DNA from: Mucilaginibacter terrenus | GTDB taxonomy: Bacteria; Bacteroidota; Bacteroidia; Sphingobacteriales; Sphingobacteriaceae | Assembly (NCBI RefSeq): GCF_003432065.1 | Contig: NZ_QWDE01000003.1 | Location: forward strand, 124,001 to 188,000 | Length of the DNA: 64,000 nucleotides | Direction of reading: 5' to 3' | In this document: one piece after another, positions 50,894-60,896 of the stretch | How positions within the stretch are numbered: the first letter of the stretch is position 1 | Layout of the letters: each line of letters opens with the position of its first letter | Program-made: the position numbers and the translations under genes | The notes under the pieces: model-generated | What the model was told of the DNA's origin: nothing | Databases searched by the model: none | The model's input: only the letters and a program-made list of their open reading frames with translations

Positions 50894-53350
50894 ATGAAGC
50901 ACACCCTACTCCTTAGTCTTTTTCTAGTGTTCACCTGCGGGTTATTCGCCCAGGATATTACCATAAGCGGTAAGATCAGCAGCGAAGACGGTAAGCCTAT
51001 CCCCTTCGCCACCGTGTACGTTAAGAATAGTACTAAAGGCACCTCGGCAAATAGCGAGGGTGGGTATACCATCAACATAAAACCCGGTAGCTATGACCTA
51101 ATTTATAAAGCGCTTGGTTATGGGCAGGAAACGCGCCATGTTGATGCAAAAACAAACCAAACAATTAATGTAACGCTGAGAGCTGAAGATTTTCAGCTTA
51201 AAGAAGTAGCCATACACGCCGGTGCCGAAGACCCGGCGTACGCCATTATCAGAAAAGCCATTAAGAAGCGCAAAGGGTATTTAAACGAAGTAAACGCCTA
51301 TACAGCTGATGTGTATGTAAAAGGCTTACAAAAGATGCTGGCCGCACCTAAGAAATTCCTGGGCTTTGATGTACAGCGCGCAGCGAGAGAGAACGGATTG
51401 GATAGCAACCGCAGGGGCATCGTTTATTTGTCGGAGTCTCAATCTAAACTGAGCTTTATGCAGCCGGACAACTATCACGAGGAGATGATATCTTCAAAAG
51501 TATCGGGCAGCAACCAGGCATTCAGCTTCAACCGGGCCAGCGACTTGCGGGTGAATTTTTACGATAACATGCAGGTTTGGGAAGGTTTAAGCAACCGGCC
51601 GCTCATCTCCCCTATTGCTGATAACGCGCTGTTCTATTACAAGTACAAATGGATGGGGATAGCTATAGAGAACGGCGAGACCATCAACAAGATACAGGTA
51701 ACCCCCCGCCGCGGCTACGACCCTTGCTTTAGTGGATACATTTACATTATTGAAGATAGCTGGAGGCTGCAGGCGTTGTCTCTGTCCATTACCAAGAAAG
51801 CCAATATCAACTTTGTAGATACGTTGTCGGTAGATCAAACCTTCTTCCCGGTGAATAGTAAAGTTTGGATGCCATCTACCATAAAGTTTGAATTTACGGG
51901 CGGGTTGTTCGGCTTTCGTATTGGTGGGTACTTTATATCCGTATACAAGAATTATGATGTAAACCCGGTAATAGATAAAAAGCAGTTTAAAGAAGTGCTA
52001 CGTATCACCAAAGAGGTCAACAAAAAAGATTCTGCTTATTGGGACCAGGAACGCCCCATCCCGCTTACTAGTGAAGAAGTAACCGACTACCAAAAGAAAG
52101 CCATACTGGCAAAAAAGCGAGAGTCAAAGGAATACCTTGATTCTCTTGACAGGGAGCACAACAAGTTCGATCTTGGTGGTTTCCTCCTCAGCGGATATTA
52201 CCACAACAACCGCTATAAGCATGAGTCGTTTAGAGTAAGCAGTCCGCTATTTGGCACATCTTATAATACTGTACAAGGCCTTGCACTTGATTATAGCGCA
52301 TCATACACTAAACAGATTGATAGTGCCAACAACAAGTACTTTTCTGTTTATGGTAAAGCCGGATATGGCTTTTCAAATAAGCTGGCTTACGGCTCTGTAG
52401 GTGTCGCGCTGCCGGTAGGCAAGTTTATGCTAAATGTAACTGGAGGTTCCGAGGTGACGGACCTGAACAACCTTCATCCGGTAAGTAACCTTGTAAATAC
52501 CGCTTATACGCTGCTGAACCGGGAGAATCTCGAGAAGTTTTACCGTAAGCAATTTGCGCAAGTGAGTTTGTCAACCCGCGTATTCGGCGGATGGAGAGCG
52601 AATGCTTGGGCCGAGTGGGCCGACCGCAAATGGCTGCCGAATACTGCTGACTATAGCTTGTTTCATCCTAAAGATCACGAATTCACCTCTAATAACCCTT
52701 TAAACCCCGCACAGGACTTACCGCTGTTCGAGCAGAACCAATCGTTCAAGATCGGCTTCCGCACCAGTTACGATTTCAGCAACAAGTATGAGACTTACCC
52801 ATCGGGCAAACGCTACCTGCCGTCGAAATATCCCACCATTGGCTTGAACCTGGTGAAAGGAATAAAAGATGTGCTAGGTTCTGATGTTGATTACACCTTG
52901 TTATCCGCTGATATCTCTAAGTCAAATATCCCGTTAGGTTTTTATGGAAAAACATCGTTTTACATTGGTGCCGGCAAATTTATTAATGCGAACAGCCTGT
53001 TCTATACTGATTTTAAGCAGTTCAACGGCAACCAGGTTTTGGTTTATAATACCGGCATAAACAGTTTCCTGCTGCTAAATTATTACCGCTATAGCACCGG
53101 AGACAAATACCTCGAGGGTCACCTGGAGCATAATTTTTCCGGCTTTATTACCAACAAAATACCATTGTTGCGCAAGTTGAAATTACAGGAGATATTTGAT
53201 GTAAATTACCTGTACACGCCTACTCTTAAGCACTACACCGAACTTGGTTTTGGCGTACAGACCAATACTGGTATAAGGGTAATGTATGGAATGTCTTTCA
53301 ACAATGGCAATAAGGTAAATAACGCACTAAGAATAGGACTGAGCTTTTGA
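50894..53350 (+). CDS. DUF5686 outer-membrane protein with carboxypeptidase-like regulatory domain
   Basis: This 818-aa protein has a signal peptide (1-20, LFAQ), then a CarboxypepD_reg-like beta-sandwich (about 22-105, ITISGKISSEDGKPIPFATVYVKNSTKGTSANSEGGY). The rest is the DUF5686 region: AYAIIRKAIKKRKGYLNEVNAY, IVYLSESQSKLSF, and many beta strands consistent with an outer-membrane barrel ending in FNNGNKVNNALRIGLSF. Function is unknown; the fused domain pattern is shared with SusC-like proteins. It has its own upstream region. Confidence 0.9.
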   Translation: MKHTLLLSLFLVFTCGLFAQDITISGKISSEDGKPIPFATVYVKNSTKGTSANSEGGYTINIKPGSYDLIYKALGYGQETRHVDAKTNQTINVTLRAEDFQLKEVAIHAGAEDPAYAIIRKAIKKRKGYLNEVNAYTADVYVKGLQKMLAAPKKFLGFDVQRAARENGLDSNRRGIVYLSESQSKLSFMQPDNYHEEMISSKVSGSNQAFSFNRASDLRVNFYDNMQVWEGLSNRPLISPIADNALFYYKYKWMGIAIENGETINKIQVTPRRGYDPCFSGYIYIIEDSWRLQALSLSITKKANINFVDTLSVDQTFFPVNSKVWMPSTIKFEFTGGLFGFRIGGYFISVYKNYDVNPVIDKKQFKEVLRITKEVNKKDSAYWDQERPIPLTSEEVTDYQKKAILAKKRESKEYLDSLDREHNKFDLGGFLLSGYYHNNRYKHESFRVSSPLFGTSYNTVQGLALDYSASYTKQIDSANNKYFSVYGKAGYGFSNKLAYGSVGVALPVGKFMLNVTGGSEVTDLNNLHPVSNLVNTAYTLLNRENLEKFYRKQFAQVSLSTRVFGGWRANAWAEWADRKWLPNTADYSLFHPKDHEFTSNNPLNPAQDLPLFEQNQSFKIGFRTSYDFSNKYETYPSGKRYLPSKYPTIGLNLVKGIKDVLGSDVDYTLLSADISKSNIPLGFYGKTSFYIGAGKFINANSLFYTDFKQFNGNQVLVYNTGINSFLLLNYYRYSTGDKYLEGHLEHNFSGFITNKIPLLRKLKLQEIFDVNYLYTPTLKHYTELGFGVQTNTGIRVMYGMSFNNGNKVNNALRIGLSF

Positions 53351-53394
53351 TCAAAAATCTGAAATCTCCTTCATGACATCTGCCGTTTGAATGC

Positions 53395-53402
53395 TATCTT
53401 TG
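53395..53402 (+). promoter_or_regulatory. -7 promoter box of guaA
   Basis: TATCTTTG, 3 nt before the ATG at 53406. The longer reading frame would begin at 53391, upstream of the box. Confidence 0.55.
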
Positions 53403-53405
53403 CCC

Positions 53406-54935
53406 ATGCAAGAAAAGATCCTCATTCTTGACTTCGGCTCACAATTCACACAACTTATCGCCCGCCGCGTCAGAGAATTAAATATTTACTGCGAGATACA
53501 TCCATTTAACAAGTTTCCTGAGGTTGACGCAAGTGTAAAGGGTATTATCCTTTCGGGTAGTCCGTACTCAGTTCGCCAGGAGGATGCGCCGTTTTTTGAG
53601 TTTGCCCGCTACCACCAGCAGCTGCCTATTTTGGGTGTTTGTTACGGTGCGCAGAGCATTGCACACTTTAATGGCGGCGAAGTAATGGCGTCCAGCACGC
53701 GTGAATATGGCCGTGCCAACCTTGACTATATTAAGCAGGAAAATGAGCTTTTCAAGGGTATACCGCAGGGATCGCAGGTGTGGATGTCGCATGCCGACAC
53801 CATAGCCCGCATAGCTGACGATTTTGAGATCATAGCCAGCACTGATAACGTGAAGGTTGCGGCATTCCAGATCACCGGAACAAAAACCTACGGCATACAA
53901 TTCCATCCGGAGGTTACCCATAGTACCGATGGTAAGCAACTACTACAAAACTTTTTGGTAGATATCTGCAGGTGCGCCCAGGACTGGACACCAGACTCTT
54001 TTATTGAAACTACTATTGCCGAGCTGAAAGCAAAGCTGGGCGACGATAAAGTTGTATTAGGCCTATCAGGCGGTGTGGATTCATCAGTTGCTGCAGTATT
54101 GCTGCACCATGCTATTGGCGCCAACCTGCACTGTATATTCGTTGATAATGGCCTGTTACGTAAGGATGAGTTTAAGTCTGTACTCGACTCATACAAGCAC
54201 ATGGGCTTGAACATAAAAGGCATTGATGCTAAACAGCGCTTTTACGATGCTCTTGCCGGGCTTACCGATCCGGAGAAGAAACGTAAGGCCATTGGCCGTG
54301 TATTTATTGAGGTTTTTGACGATGCAGCACACGAGGTACAGGGCGTAAGCTGGCTGGGCCAGGGCACCATCTATCCTGACGTTATCGAGTCGGTTTCTGT
54401 TAAAGGACCATCGGCTACTATAAAGTCTCACCACAATGTTGGTGGTTTGCCAGACTTTATGAAACTGAAGGTTGTTGAACCGCTGAACACGTTATTTAAA
54501 GATGAAGTTCGTAAGGTAGGTGCCGCGCTAGGCATCGATCCAAATATATTAGGGCGTCACCCCTTCCCTGGTCCTGGCTTAGCTATCAGGATATTAGGAG
54601 ACATTACACCTGAGAAAGTTGATATTTTACAGCAGGCCGATGCGATTTACATCAACAATTTGCGCTCTGCCGGTGTTTACGATAAAGTTTGGCAGGCCGG
54701 CGCTATTTATTTGCCGGTACAATCGGTAGGTGTTATGGGCGATGAACGTACTTACGAGAACGTTATTTGCCTTCGCGCCGTGGAATCACTAGACGGTATG
54801 ACGGCAGATTGGTGCCACCTGCCATATGATCTGCTTGCCAAGATCTCTAACGAGATCATCAACAACGTAAAAGGAATTAACAGGGTAGTATATGACATCA
54901 GTTCGAAACCACCGGCCACCATTGAGTGGGAATAA
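53406..54935 (+). CDS. guaA: GMP synthase (glutamine-hydrolysing)
   Basis: GuaA converts XMP to GMP with glutamine. The 509-aa product has an N-terminal class I glutaminase domain ([16 protein letters not shown]; nucleophile Cys79 in [17 protein letters not shown]). The ATP-pyrophosphatase P-loop [13 protein letters not shown] is at about 220-232, and the C-terminal dimerisation domain contains [16 protein letters not shown] and ends [13 protein letters not shown]. No guanine riboswitch is visible. The start is corrected from 53391 to 53406. Its end overlaps the next gene by up to 44 bp. Confidence 0.97.
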   Translation: MQEKILILDFGSQFTQLIARRVRELNIYCEIHPFNKFPEVDASVKGIILSGSPYSVRQEDAPFFEFARYHQQLPILGVCYGAQSIAHFNGGEVMASSTREYGRANLDYIKQENELFKGIPQGSQVWMSHADTIARIADDFEIIASTDNVKVAAFQITGTKTYGIQFHPEVTHSTDGKQLLQNFLVDICRCAQDWTPDSFIETTIAELKAKLGDDKVVLGLSGGVDSSVAAVLLHHAIGANLHCIFVDNGLLRKDEFKSVLDSYKHMGLNIKGIDAKQRFYDALAGLTDPEKKRKAIGRVFIEVFDDAAHEVQGVSWLGQGTIYPDVIESVSVKGPSATIKSHHNVGGLPDFMKLKVVEPLNTLFKDEVRKVGAALGIDPNILGRHPFPGPGLAIRILGDITPEKVDILQQADAIYINNLRSAGVYDKVWQAGAIYLPVQSVGVMGDERTYENVICLRAVESLDGMTADWCHLPYDLLAKISNEIINNVKGINRVVYDISSKPPATIEWE

Positions 54936-56136
54936 GTGGTTTTTTCTTTTCGCGATACTTTTAAGTGCGGCTTGCTCGCCCAAAGTGCGGACTGTACCTG
55001 TTGTTAAGAAACCCGTAGAAAAGCCTGCAGACAAACCAAAGGCAGCAGATAAACCAGTGCTAAAGCCTATAGAGGCCAAAACCACTGTTGTGTCGCTCAT
55101 ATTGCCTTTAATGCTGGACAACGTACGCAACGGTTATTCTTCGGCAGACCTCAAGAAGGCAAACATGTCGGTAGAATATTATCAGGGTTTTAAGCTTGCT
55201 TTAGATTCATTGGCCAACCAGGGTGCAAATTTCAAACTACAGGTTTACGACGGTAAAGATGGGGCTGCTATACACAGCCTTGTTGCTAACCCGCAATTAA
55301 AGGGGAGCGATCTTATTTTTGGCCCGGTATTTCCTGAGGACCTGCGTCCATTCTTAGCAACGTTCAACTACTCACGTAAGCCAATTGTATCACCACTTTC
55401 GCCCGCGTCGCCTGCGCTGTTCAACAATCAAAACCTCGTCACTATTACGCCCCCGCTGGAGTATCATGCAAAAGGAGCTGCAACCTATATTACAGCCAAA
55501 CTGAAGCCAAAAAAGGTGTTTATACTTAATTCAGGGTTTAGTGACGAAAAGCTGTACACATCGCCCTTTAAGCGTACAATAGATAGCCTAAGCAAGCACA
55601 AGATACAAGTGGTGCCATTTACCGTAGTCAGAGGGAACCTTACCCCATTGGTAGCTAAATTATCATCGCAAGAACAAAATATCTTTTTAGTTCCTTCTAC
55701 AAAACAGGCTTTCCTGATGGTAACGTTACGCTCTTTGGATACCTTATCGAGGAAGTATCCCGTTACGCTGTTTGGCCATCCCAATTGGGAGAAGTTTGCC
55801 TTTCTAAAGGCCGGCTTGTTGCAGCGCCTCAATACACACATCACCAGTTCTGATAAAGTAGATTATAAATCGGCCGAAACCAATACGTTTATTCGTAATT
55901 ATCGGCGAGCTTACCACACCGAGCCTACTGATTTTGCAATTAAAGGGTTTGACGAGGGTTTTTACTTCGGGCAATTGCTTGCCCGCGAAGATGATAGCTT
56001 TCGCCGGCCGGAACAAAACCTGTATAAAGGGCTCCATAATAGCTTTGTTCTTGAGAAAAGACCGGGACTTGGCTGGATAAACACCCACGTAGATATACTG
56101 CGTTACCAAAATTTTGATCTAAAGCTTGTACAATGA
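54892..56136 (+). CDS. Lipoprotein with periplasmic-binding-protein (type I) fold
   Basis: This protein of up to 414 aa has a hydrophobic signal with lipobox LLSAAC, a Pro/Lys/Ala-rich linker, and a domain with the rhythm of type I periplasmic binding proteins: [65 protein letters not shown] and [15 protein letters not shown]. coli LpoA, a penicillin-binding-protein activator, has a related fold. An envelope rather than transport role is possible since no ABC genes are near. A TTG at 54922 is an alternative start giving a shorter signal. It overlaps guaA and the next gene. Confidence 0.82.
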   Translation: MTSVRNHRPPLSGNKWFFLFAILLSAACSPKVRTVPVVKKPVEKPADKPKAADKPVLKPIEAKTTVVSLILPLMLDNVRNGYSSADLKKANMSVEYYQGFKLALDSLANQGANFKLQVYDGKDGAAIHSLVANPQLKGSDLIFGPVFPEDLRPFLATFNYSRKPIVSPLSPASPALFNNQNLVTITPPLEYHAKGAATYITAKLKPKKVFILNSGFSDEKLYTSPFKRTIDSLSKHKIQVVPFTVVRGNLTPLVAKLSSQEQNIFLVPSTKQAFLMVTLRSLDTLSRKYPVTLFGHPNWEKFAFLKAGLLQRLNTHITSSDKVDYKSAETNTFIRNYRRAYHTEPTDFAIKGFDEGFYFGQLLAREDDSFRRPEQNLYKGLHNSFVLEKRPGLGWINTHVDILRYQNFDLKLVQ

Positions 56137-57329
56137 AAGCGGTAAACCAGCTTAAAACGTTTCAGCGCATTTTGGGTGAGTATCCGGCTGAAACACCTTT
56201 AGGCAAATTTTTACCCGGCTTTTATAGGCAGAACAAGCAAATGGGCTCCACTGACAGAAGAGTGGCAGGACGGCTTATCTATAACTACTTCCGGCTTGGA
56301 AAAGCACTTCCAAACTTAAATGCTGAAGATAGGTTGATGGTTGCCGAGTTCCTTTGCAATACGCAGACAAACTCATTTTTACAACATTTTAAACCTGATT
56401 GGGCTGCATGCATTGGGTTCAGCATTGAGGAGAAGATAACGCTTGTAAAAAGCCAGTACCCCGACTTTAAACTCGAAGATGTTTTCCCATGGTCTTCACA
56501 GTTATCTACAGACGTTGATCGCGAAGCCTTTTTGAAGTCTTTTTTTGTTCAGCCGGATCTTTATATCCGGGTGCAAAAAGGCTTTGAGGCACAGGTGAAA
56601 GCGGAACTTACCAAAGCCGAGATACCGTTTAAGGATGAAGGGAACAACTGCCTGTCCATGCCTAATGGAACCAGGCTGGATGCTATTTTCCCGAAGCAAC
56701 ACTGGTTTGAGGTGCAGGACTATTCTTCCCAGCAAACGGCTAATTACTTTAAACCTGAAAAATGGGATAGCTGGTGGGATGCATGCGCAGCTTCCGGTGG
56801 GAAATCGTTATTGCTGCACAGCCTGCAGCCGGATATAAAGTTAGTTGTATCAGACATACGGGAATCTATTCTTGCTAATCTTGATGAGCGTTTTCAGCAG
56901 GCTGGACTAAGAAAATATCAAAAGAAACTTATAGATCTTACTCAAAACAATGAGCAGGTACTATACAATTACGAGTTTGACGGCATCATACTAGATGCAC
57001 CTTGCAGTGGTAGCGGCACCTGGGGCCGTACGCCGGAGATGATCAGTCAGTTCGACTACCAACGCGCTGAGTTTTTCAAGCGCTTGCAGCAAAGCATTAT
57101 TCGCAACGTGGTAAAGCATCTCAAGCCTGGCAAACCTATTATCTATATTACTTGTTCAGCATTCAAAGCTGAAAACGAGGATGCTGTAAACTTCATGACC
57201 AAAGAATTGGGATTACAGCTGGAGGAAATGCAGGTGTTAAAAGGGTATGAACGTAAAGCAGATACCATGTTTGTAGCAAGGTTAACGGCAGCCGTACCGC
57301 CGTCTTATGCTGACGAAGTGCTGGAGTAA
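56133..57329 (+). CDS. RsmB/NOP2-family rRNA or tRNA cytosine-C5 methyltransferase
   Basis: This 398-aa SAM-dependent RNA m5C methyltransferase has the two family cysteines: Cys291 in LDAPCSGSGTWGRTPEM (release) and Cys341 in YITCSAFKAEN (nucleophile). The SAM site lies around WDACAASGGKSLLLH (about 213-227) and VVSDIRESIL. The N-terminal 120 residues resemble a NusB-like domain. It begins with a 4-bp overlap on the PBP-fold lipoprotein gene, so the two are translationally coupled. Confidence 0.92.
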   Translation: MKAVNQLKTFQRILGEYPAETPLGKFLPGFYRQNKQMGSTDRRVAGRLIYNYFRLGKALPNLNAEDRLMVAEFLCNTQTNSFLQHFKPDWAACIGFSIEEKITLVKSQYPDFKLEDVFPWSSQLSTDVDREAFLKSFFVQPDLYIRVQKGFEAQVKAELTKAEIPFKDEGNNCLSMPNGTRLDAIFPKQHWFEVQDYSSQQTANYFKPEKWDSWWDACAASGGKSLLLHSLQPDIKLVVSDIRESILANLDERFQQAGLRKYQKKLIDLTQNNEQVLYNYEFDGIILDAPCSGSGTWGRTPEMISQFDYQRAEFFKRLQQSIIRNVVKHLKPGKPIIYITCSAFKAENEDAVNFMTKELGLQLEEMQVLKGYERKADTMFVARLTAAVPPSYADEVLE

Positions 57330-57381
57330 ACAGCTGACATGCCCTGTCTAATTTTAATTAAAAGCGGTTCGTCACTCATAA

Positions 57382-57951
57382 CTACAACCCGCTATTACTC
57401 CTAAACAGCTTTATTGCAATTGCTAATAGTATAACCCCAAATGCTTTGCGGAGGATGTGCAACCCGGTTTTGCCGAAGAGGCGTTCCAGCCATTGCACAT
57501 TTTTTAGCACCAGGTACACAAACATAGTATTGAGTATAATACCTACAATAATGTTCTGCGTTTGATATTGAGACTTAAGGGACAGCAAGGTGGTCATGGT
57601 ACCGGCGCCAGCTATCAGCGGAAATGCCAGCGGAACTATAGATACTGATTCCGGAGCTTCTTCTTTAAAAAAGTTCACCCCCAACACCATTTCAAGTGCT
57701 ATAATAAAGATTACGATGGAGCCTGCAATAGCAAACGAAGATATATCCAGCCCAATGATGGAAAGCAGTTCATCCCCTAAAAACAGAAAGGAGACCATAA
57801 GCACCAGAACGGCAATACTTGCTTTCTCCGATTCGATGTGACCAGCCCGCTGGCGTAGTTGAATAATTACAGGTATCGCACCAAGTATATCAATAATAGC
57901 GAAGAGGATCATCGTAACCGATAAAATCTCTTTAAAAATGAAGTGTGGCAT
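57382..57951 (-). CDS. MarC-family integral membrane protein
   Basis: This 189-aa protein has six hydrophobic segments. It starts MPHFIFKEILSVTMILFAIIDILGAIPVII, with PLAFPLIAGAGTMTTLLSL (about 107-125) being the MarC signature, and ends with a helix LHILRKAFGVILLAIAIKLF. Family members were first tied to multiple antibiotic resistance, but their function is not established. It follows the MFS gene by 12 bp, so the two form an operon. Confidence 0.93.
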   Translation of the reverse strand: MPHFIFKEILSVTMILFAIIDILGAIPVIIQLRQRAGHIESEKASIAVLVLMVSFLFLGDELLSIIGLDISSFAIAGSIVIFIIALEMVLGVNFFKEEAPESVSIVPLAFPLIAGAGTMTTLLSLKSQYQTQNIIVGIILNTMFVYLVLKNVQWLERLFGKTGLHILRKAFGVILLAIAIKLFRSNSGL

Positions 57952-57963
57952 AGGCTAGCAATT

Positions 57964-59127
57964 TTATTCCTTCGCTTTCAGGCGAATACTGAACAAAAAT
58001 GCAATTAAAATATATAATGATGCTAAAAAGAAAATACTATGTACAGAGAGGGCAGTCACCAAGCCTGCACTTATTGGCCCAATCGTCTGCCCTATCGACG
58101 CATAAGACTGATTGATCCCCATAACCTCGCCCCTTTCACTATCATCATTGTGGTCAGCTATAATGGCATTCAGCATAGGGTTTCTTAATCCGTTAAACAA
58201 GCCATAAATACCTATTCCTACAGCAAACAACACCAATCCTTTTGCAAATCCGGTCAGTATCATCATACCTAAACAAATAGCTGTAGATAGCACCAGAATA
58301 AGGGCATGTGACGGAATTATTCTCTTAATCAGCGGCACTGCAAGCTGCATCAGGATACCGGTAATACCAAATCCGGCATAAAATAGTCCGATCTGTGTAG
58401 GGCTAATCTTTAGTACATCAACGGTAAAAGTTTGAAAGCCGATGATCATGGTGAATTGAGCCATTGTCAGCAAAAAACCAACAAATATGGCAGTGCCGAC
58501 CACCGGCTTCTTCAGCACTGTTATAAGTGATTTAAAATTGAATTTGCCCGATGTACCTTCGCCTTTTTTATCGTTGGTCTCACTGAGCAAAAAGATACTT
58601 AGGAGCGCACCTATGAGTGCAATTGCAGCCGCGAAAAAGAATGGAACCGTAGGACCCAATTTACTTAATAAGCCACCAACTGCAGGACCTATCACAAACC
58701 CAAAGCCGAAAGCCGAACTTAATATACCGAAGTTCTTGGCCCGTTCTTCGGGAGTTGATATATCAGATATCATTGCCTGTGCCACGGATATGTTGCCTCC
58801 TGTTATACCGTCCAGAATGCGTGCTACAAACAGCATTATAATGCTGTTTGCAAAGCCAAACAAGATAAACGAAGCACAGGTGCCCACAAGGCTTATGGCC
58901 AGGATAGGTTTACGTCCCCATTTATCTGACAACGTACCCAGCACAGGCGTAGCAAAAAACTGGGCAATGGAGAATGCAGCCGTTAGTAAACCGATGGATT
59001 GCTCCGTTACGCCAAACTTTTTACCGTAGGTATAAAGTAACGGCACGATAATACCGAACCCCATTGAGTTGATAACGGATATAAATACGAGTATCCACAG
59101 GGTGCGCTTGGGGTTCATCCCAAACAA
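57964..59127 (-). CDS. MFS efflux transporter (TetA/MdtG-like)
   Basis: This 387-aa protein has 12 hydrophobic segments. The loop 2-3 motif is LGTLSDKWGRKPILAISL (about 62-79), and FGFVIGPAVGGLLSKLG (about 143-159) is the antiporter-type motif C region of the DHA1 group. A drug or metabolite substrate is likely but not identifiable. It heads a two-gene operon with MarC. The permease terminator lies just upstream of its start, so its promoter must overlap that hairpin region. Confidence 0.93.
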   Translation of the reverse strand: MFGMNPKRTLWILVFISVINSMGFGIIVPLLYTYGKKFGVTEQSIGLLTAAFSIAQFFATPVLGTLSDKWGRKPILAISLVGTCASFILFGFANSIIMLFVARILDGITGGNISVAQAMISDISTPEERAKNFGILSSAFGFGFVIGPAVGGLLSKLGPTVPFFFAAAIALIGALLSIFLLSETNDKKGEGTSGKFNFKSLITVLKKPVVGTAIFVGFLLTMAQFTMIIGFQTFTVDVLKISPTQIGLFYAGFGITGILMQLAVPLIKRIIPSHALILVLSTAICLGMMILTGFAKGLVLFAVGIGIYGLFNGLRNPMLNAIIADHNDDSERGEVMGINQSYASIGQTIGPISAGLVTALSVHSIFFLASLYILIAFLFSIRLKAKE

Positions 59128-59140
59128 AAGGGTTTAAAAC

Positions 59141-59172
59141 AAAAAAGGTTCTGCGTTTGCAGAACCTTTTTA
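59141..59172 (-). terminator. Terminator of the APC permease gene
   Basis: AAAAAAGGTTCTGC and GCAGAACCTTTTT arms with loop GTTT; symmetrical A/T runs could make it bidirectional. Confidence 0.88.
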
Positions 59173-59189
59173 CTATTGTAATTAAATAA

Positions 59190-60710
59190 TTACCGTTTTT
59201 CGAAATCAGACGCAGTAGGCAGGATATCTGCGGCAGAACCTAGTTTACTGTTCTTCTTGCTATAACCGAAATAAATAAGCAAACCTAAAACCATCCAAAC
59301 TAAAGCGCTTAATTGAGTCTCGCGTGGCAGACCTACAATCATCCCCGCGCATACGATCACACCCAGGATTGGCACTAGTGGAACAAGTGGTGTTTTGAAC
59401 GGCCTTGGCAGATTAGGGTCAGTTTTACGGAGTAAAATAACCCCAACACAAACTAATATGAACGCAAATAATGTACCTATCGAAGTTAAATCCCCGGCAA
59501 CGCTACCCGGAACAAACGCAGCAAACGCGCCAACAAATATGAAGAGGATCATGTTGCTCTTGTAAGGCGTTTTGAATTTAGGGTGAAGGTCTGAAAATAT
59601 TTTTGGAAGCAAGCCGTCAGTTGACATGGTGTAAAACACCCTTGATTGCCCCATAAGCATTACCAGGATAACTGAAGAAAAACCGGCCAAAATAGCTACA
59701 GTTACTAATGTAGATAGCCATCCATACCCGTGCATGTAGTGACTGATTGCATAAGCTACAGAAGCCTCTTTACCAGATTTCATGAAATCTGTGTACGGTG
59801 CAACACCTGTTAATACCCATGAAAATAATATATACAGTATAGTACAAACCACTAACGAACCTAATATACCTATTGGCATATCACGTTTAGGGTTTTTTGC
59901 TTCCTGGGCTGCAGTTGATACCGCATCGAAACCAATAAATGCAAAAAATACAACTCCGGCCCCGCTGATGATACCACCCCAGCCATGATTAAAGAATGGA
60001 GCGTATGAGTAAGCTTTTCCATCCTGTTGTATGATATCCGGCGCATTAGCAGGAATCAGGTATGGTGTGTGGTTAGCCGGGTTAATATACTGCCAGCCTA
60101 TAGCGATAAACACCAGTACGATAGCAACTTTGATAAATACGATGATACCGTTAACTGTTGCAGACTCCTGCGTTCCTTTTATAAGTAAAAGGGATAGAAT
60201 CACTAGTATTAACAAGGCAGGAAGGTTAGCAATACCATGTACGCTTTGTCCATTCACCATAATAGATTCCATTGGGGAGTGACACCATTCGTAAGGTATT
60301 CCCCCGCCGAGAAGCTTGTTGGCATATTCACTCCAGCTGATGGCTACTGTTGCTGCACCGAGTGCATACTCCAATATCAATGCCCAGCCAATAATCCATG
60401 CAACTATTTCGCCCATTGTTGCATACGCGTAAGTGTAAGCACTACCGGCAATAGGGATGATAGAGGCAAATTCAGCGTAGCAAAGGCCTGCAAACGCGCA
60501 ACCAATTGCTGCTACTATAAATGACAGTGTTACAGCAGAACCAGCGTGCTCACCCGCAGCAGCAGCAGTTCTTACAAACAAACCTGCACCAATGATTGCT
60601 CCAATACCCAACGCAATAAGGCTGCTCGCCCCAAGCGTACGTTTCAAGCTCCCTTCACCGTCAGCCGTATTGGTTAGTTGTTCAATAGACTTCTTTACGA
60701 ATAACTTCAT
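59190..60710 (-). CDS. APC-superfamily amino-acid permease (cationic amino-acid transporter type)
   Basis: This 506-aa inner-membrane permease has 12-14 hydrophobic segments. TM1 contains ALGIGAIIGAGLFVRT, the substrate-binding unwound helix of APC proteins. GCAFAGLCYAEFASIIPIAGSAYTYAY and FFAFIGFDAVSTAAQEAKNPKRDMP are CAT/YfnA-type signatures. A 45-bp leader region holds TACGTTTG at 60752-60759 (minus strand), a plausible promoter box. It is not adjacent to amino-acid enzymes. Confidence 0.94.
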   Translation of the reverse strand: MKLFVKKSIEQLTNTADGEGSLKRTLGASSLIALGIGAIIGAGLFVRTAAAAGEHAGSAVTLSFIVAAIGCAFAGLCYAEFASIIPIAGSAYTYAYATMGEIVAWIIGWALILEYALGAATVAISWSEYANKLLGGGIPYEWCHSPMESIMVNGQSVHGIANLPALLILVILSLLLIKGTQESATVNGIIVFIKVAIVLVFIAIGWQYINPANHTPYLIPANAPDIIQQDGKAYSYAPFFNHGWGGIISGAGVVFFAFIGFDAVSTAAQEAKNPKRDMPIGILGSLVVCTILYILFSWVLTGVAPYTDFMKSGKEASVAYAISHYMHGYGWLSTLVTVAILAGFSSVILVMLMGQSRVFYTMSTDGLLPKIFSDLHPKFKTPYKSNMILFIFVGAFAAFVPGSVAGDLTSIGTLFAFILVCVGVILLRKTDPNLPRPFKTPLVPLVPILGVIVCAGMIVGLPRETQLSALVWMVLGLLIYFGYSKKNSKLGSAADILPTASDFEKR

Positions 60711-60847
60711 TTTAATTTTTATAAGATCAGTAATAGTTAAATCAGTAGTGCCAAACGTACTTAAATTTATTGAAAAGATAAAGAGCAGAATGTTATTTGG
60801 TTAGCTGCTTGTACTGTAACTTTCCCGCTACGTACACAGGTCTTAAA

Positions 60848-60876
60848 CAAAAAAACCTCCCGGTTACCCGGGAGGC
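60848..60876 (-). terminator. Rho-independent terminator of hppA
   Basis: On the minus strand CCTCCCGG and CCGGGAGG arms with loop GTAA are followed by TTTTTTT; the stem starts 20 bp from the hppA stop. Confidence 0.92.
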
Positions 60877-60896
60877 TCATAAACGAAAAACTACAA

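Noticed and set aside
53351..53405. Guanine riboswitch upstream of guaA
   Set aside because: Only 55 bp separate it from the previous gene, and the promoter box is 3 nt from the ATG; no aptamer fits.
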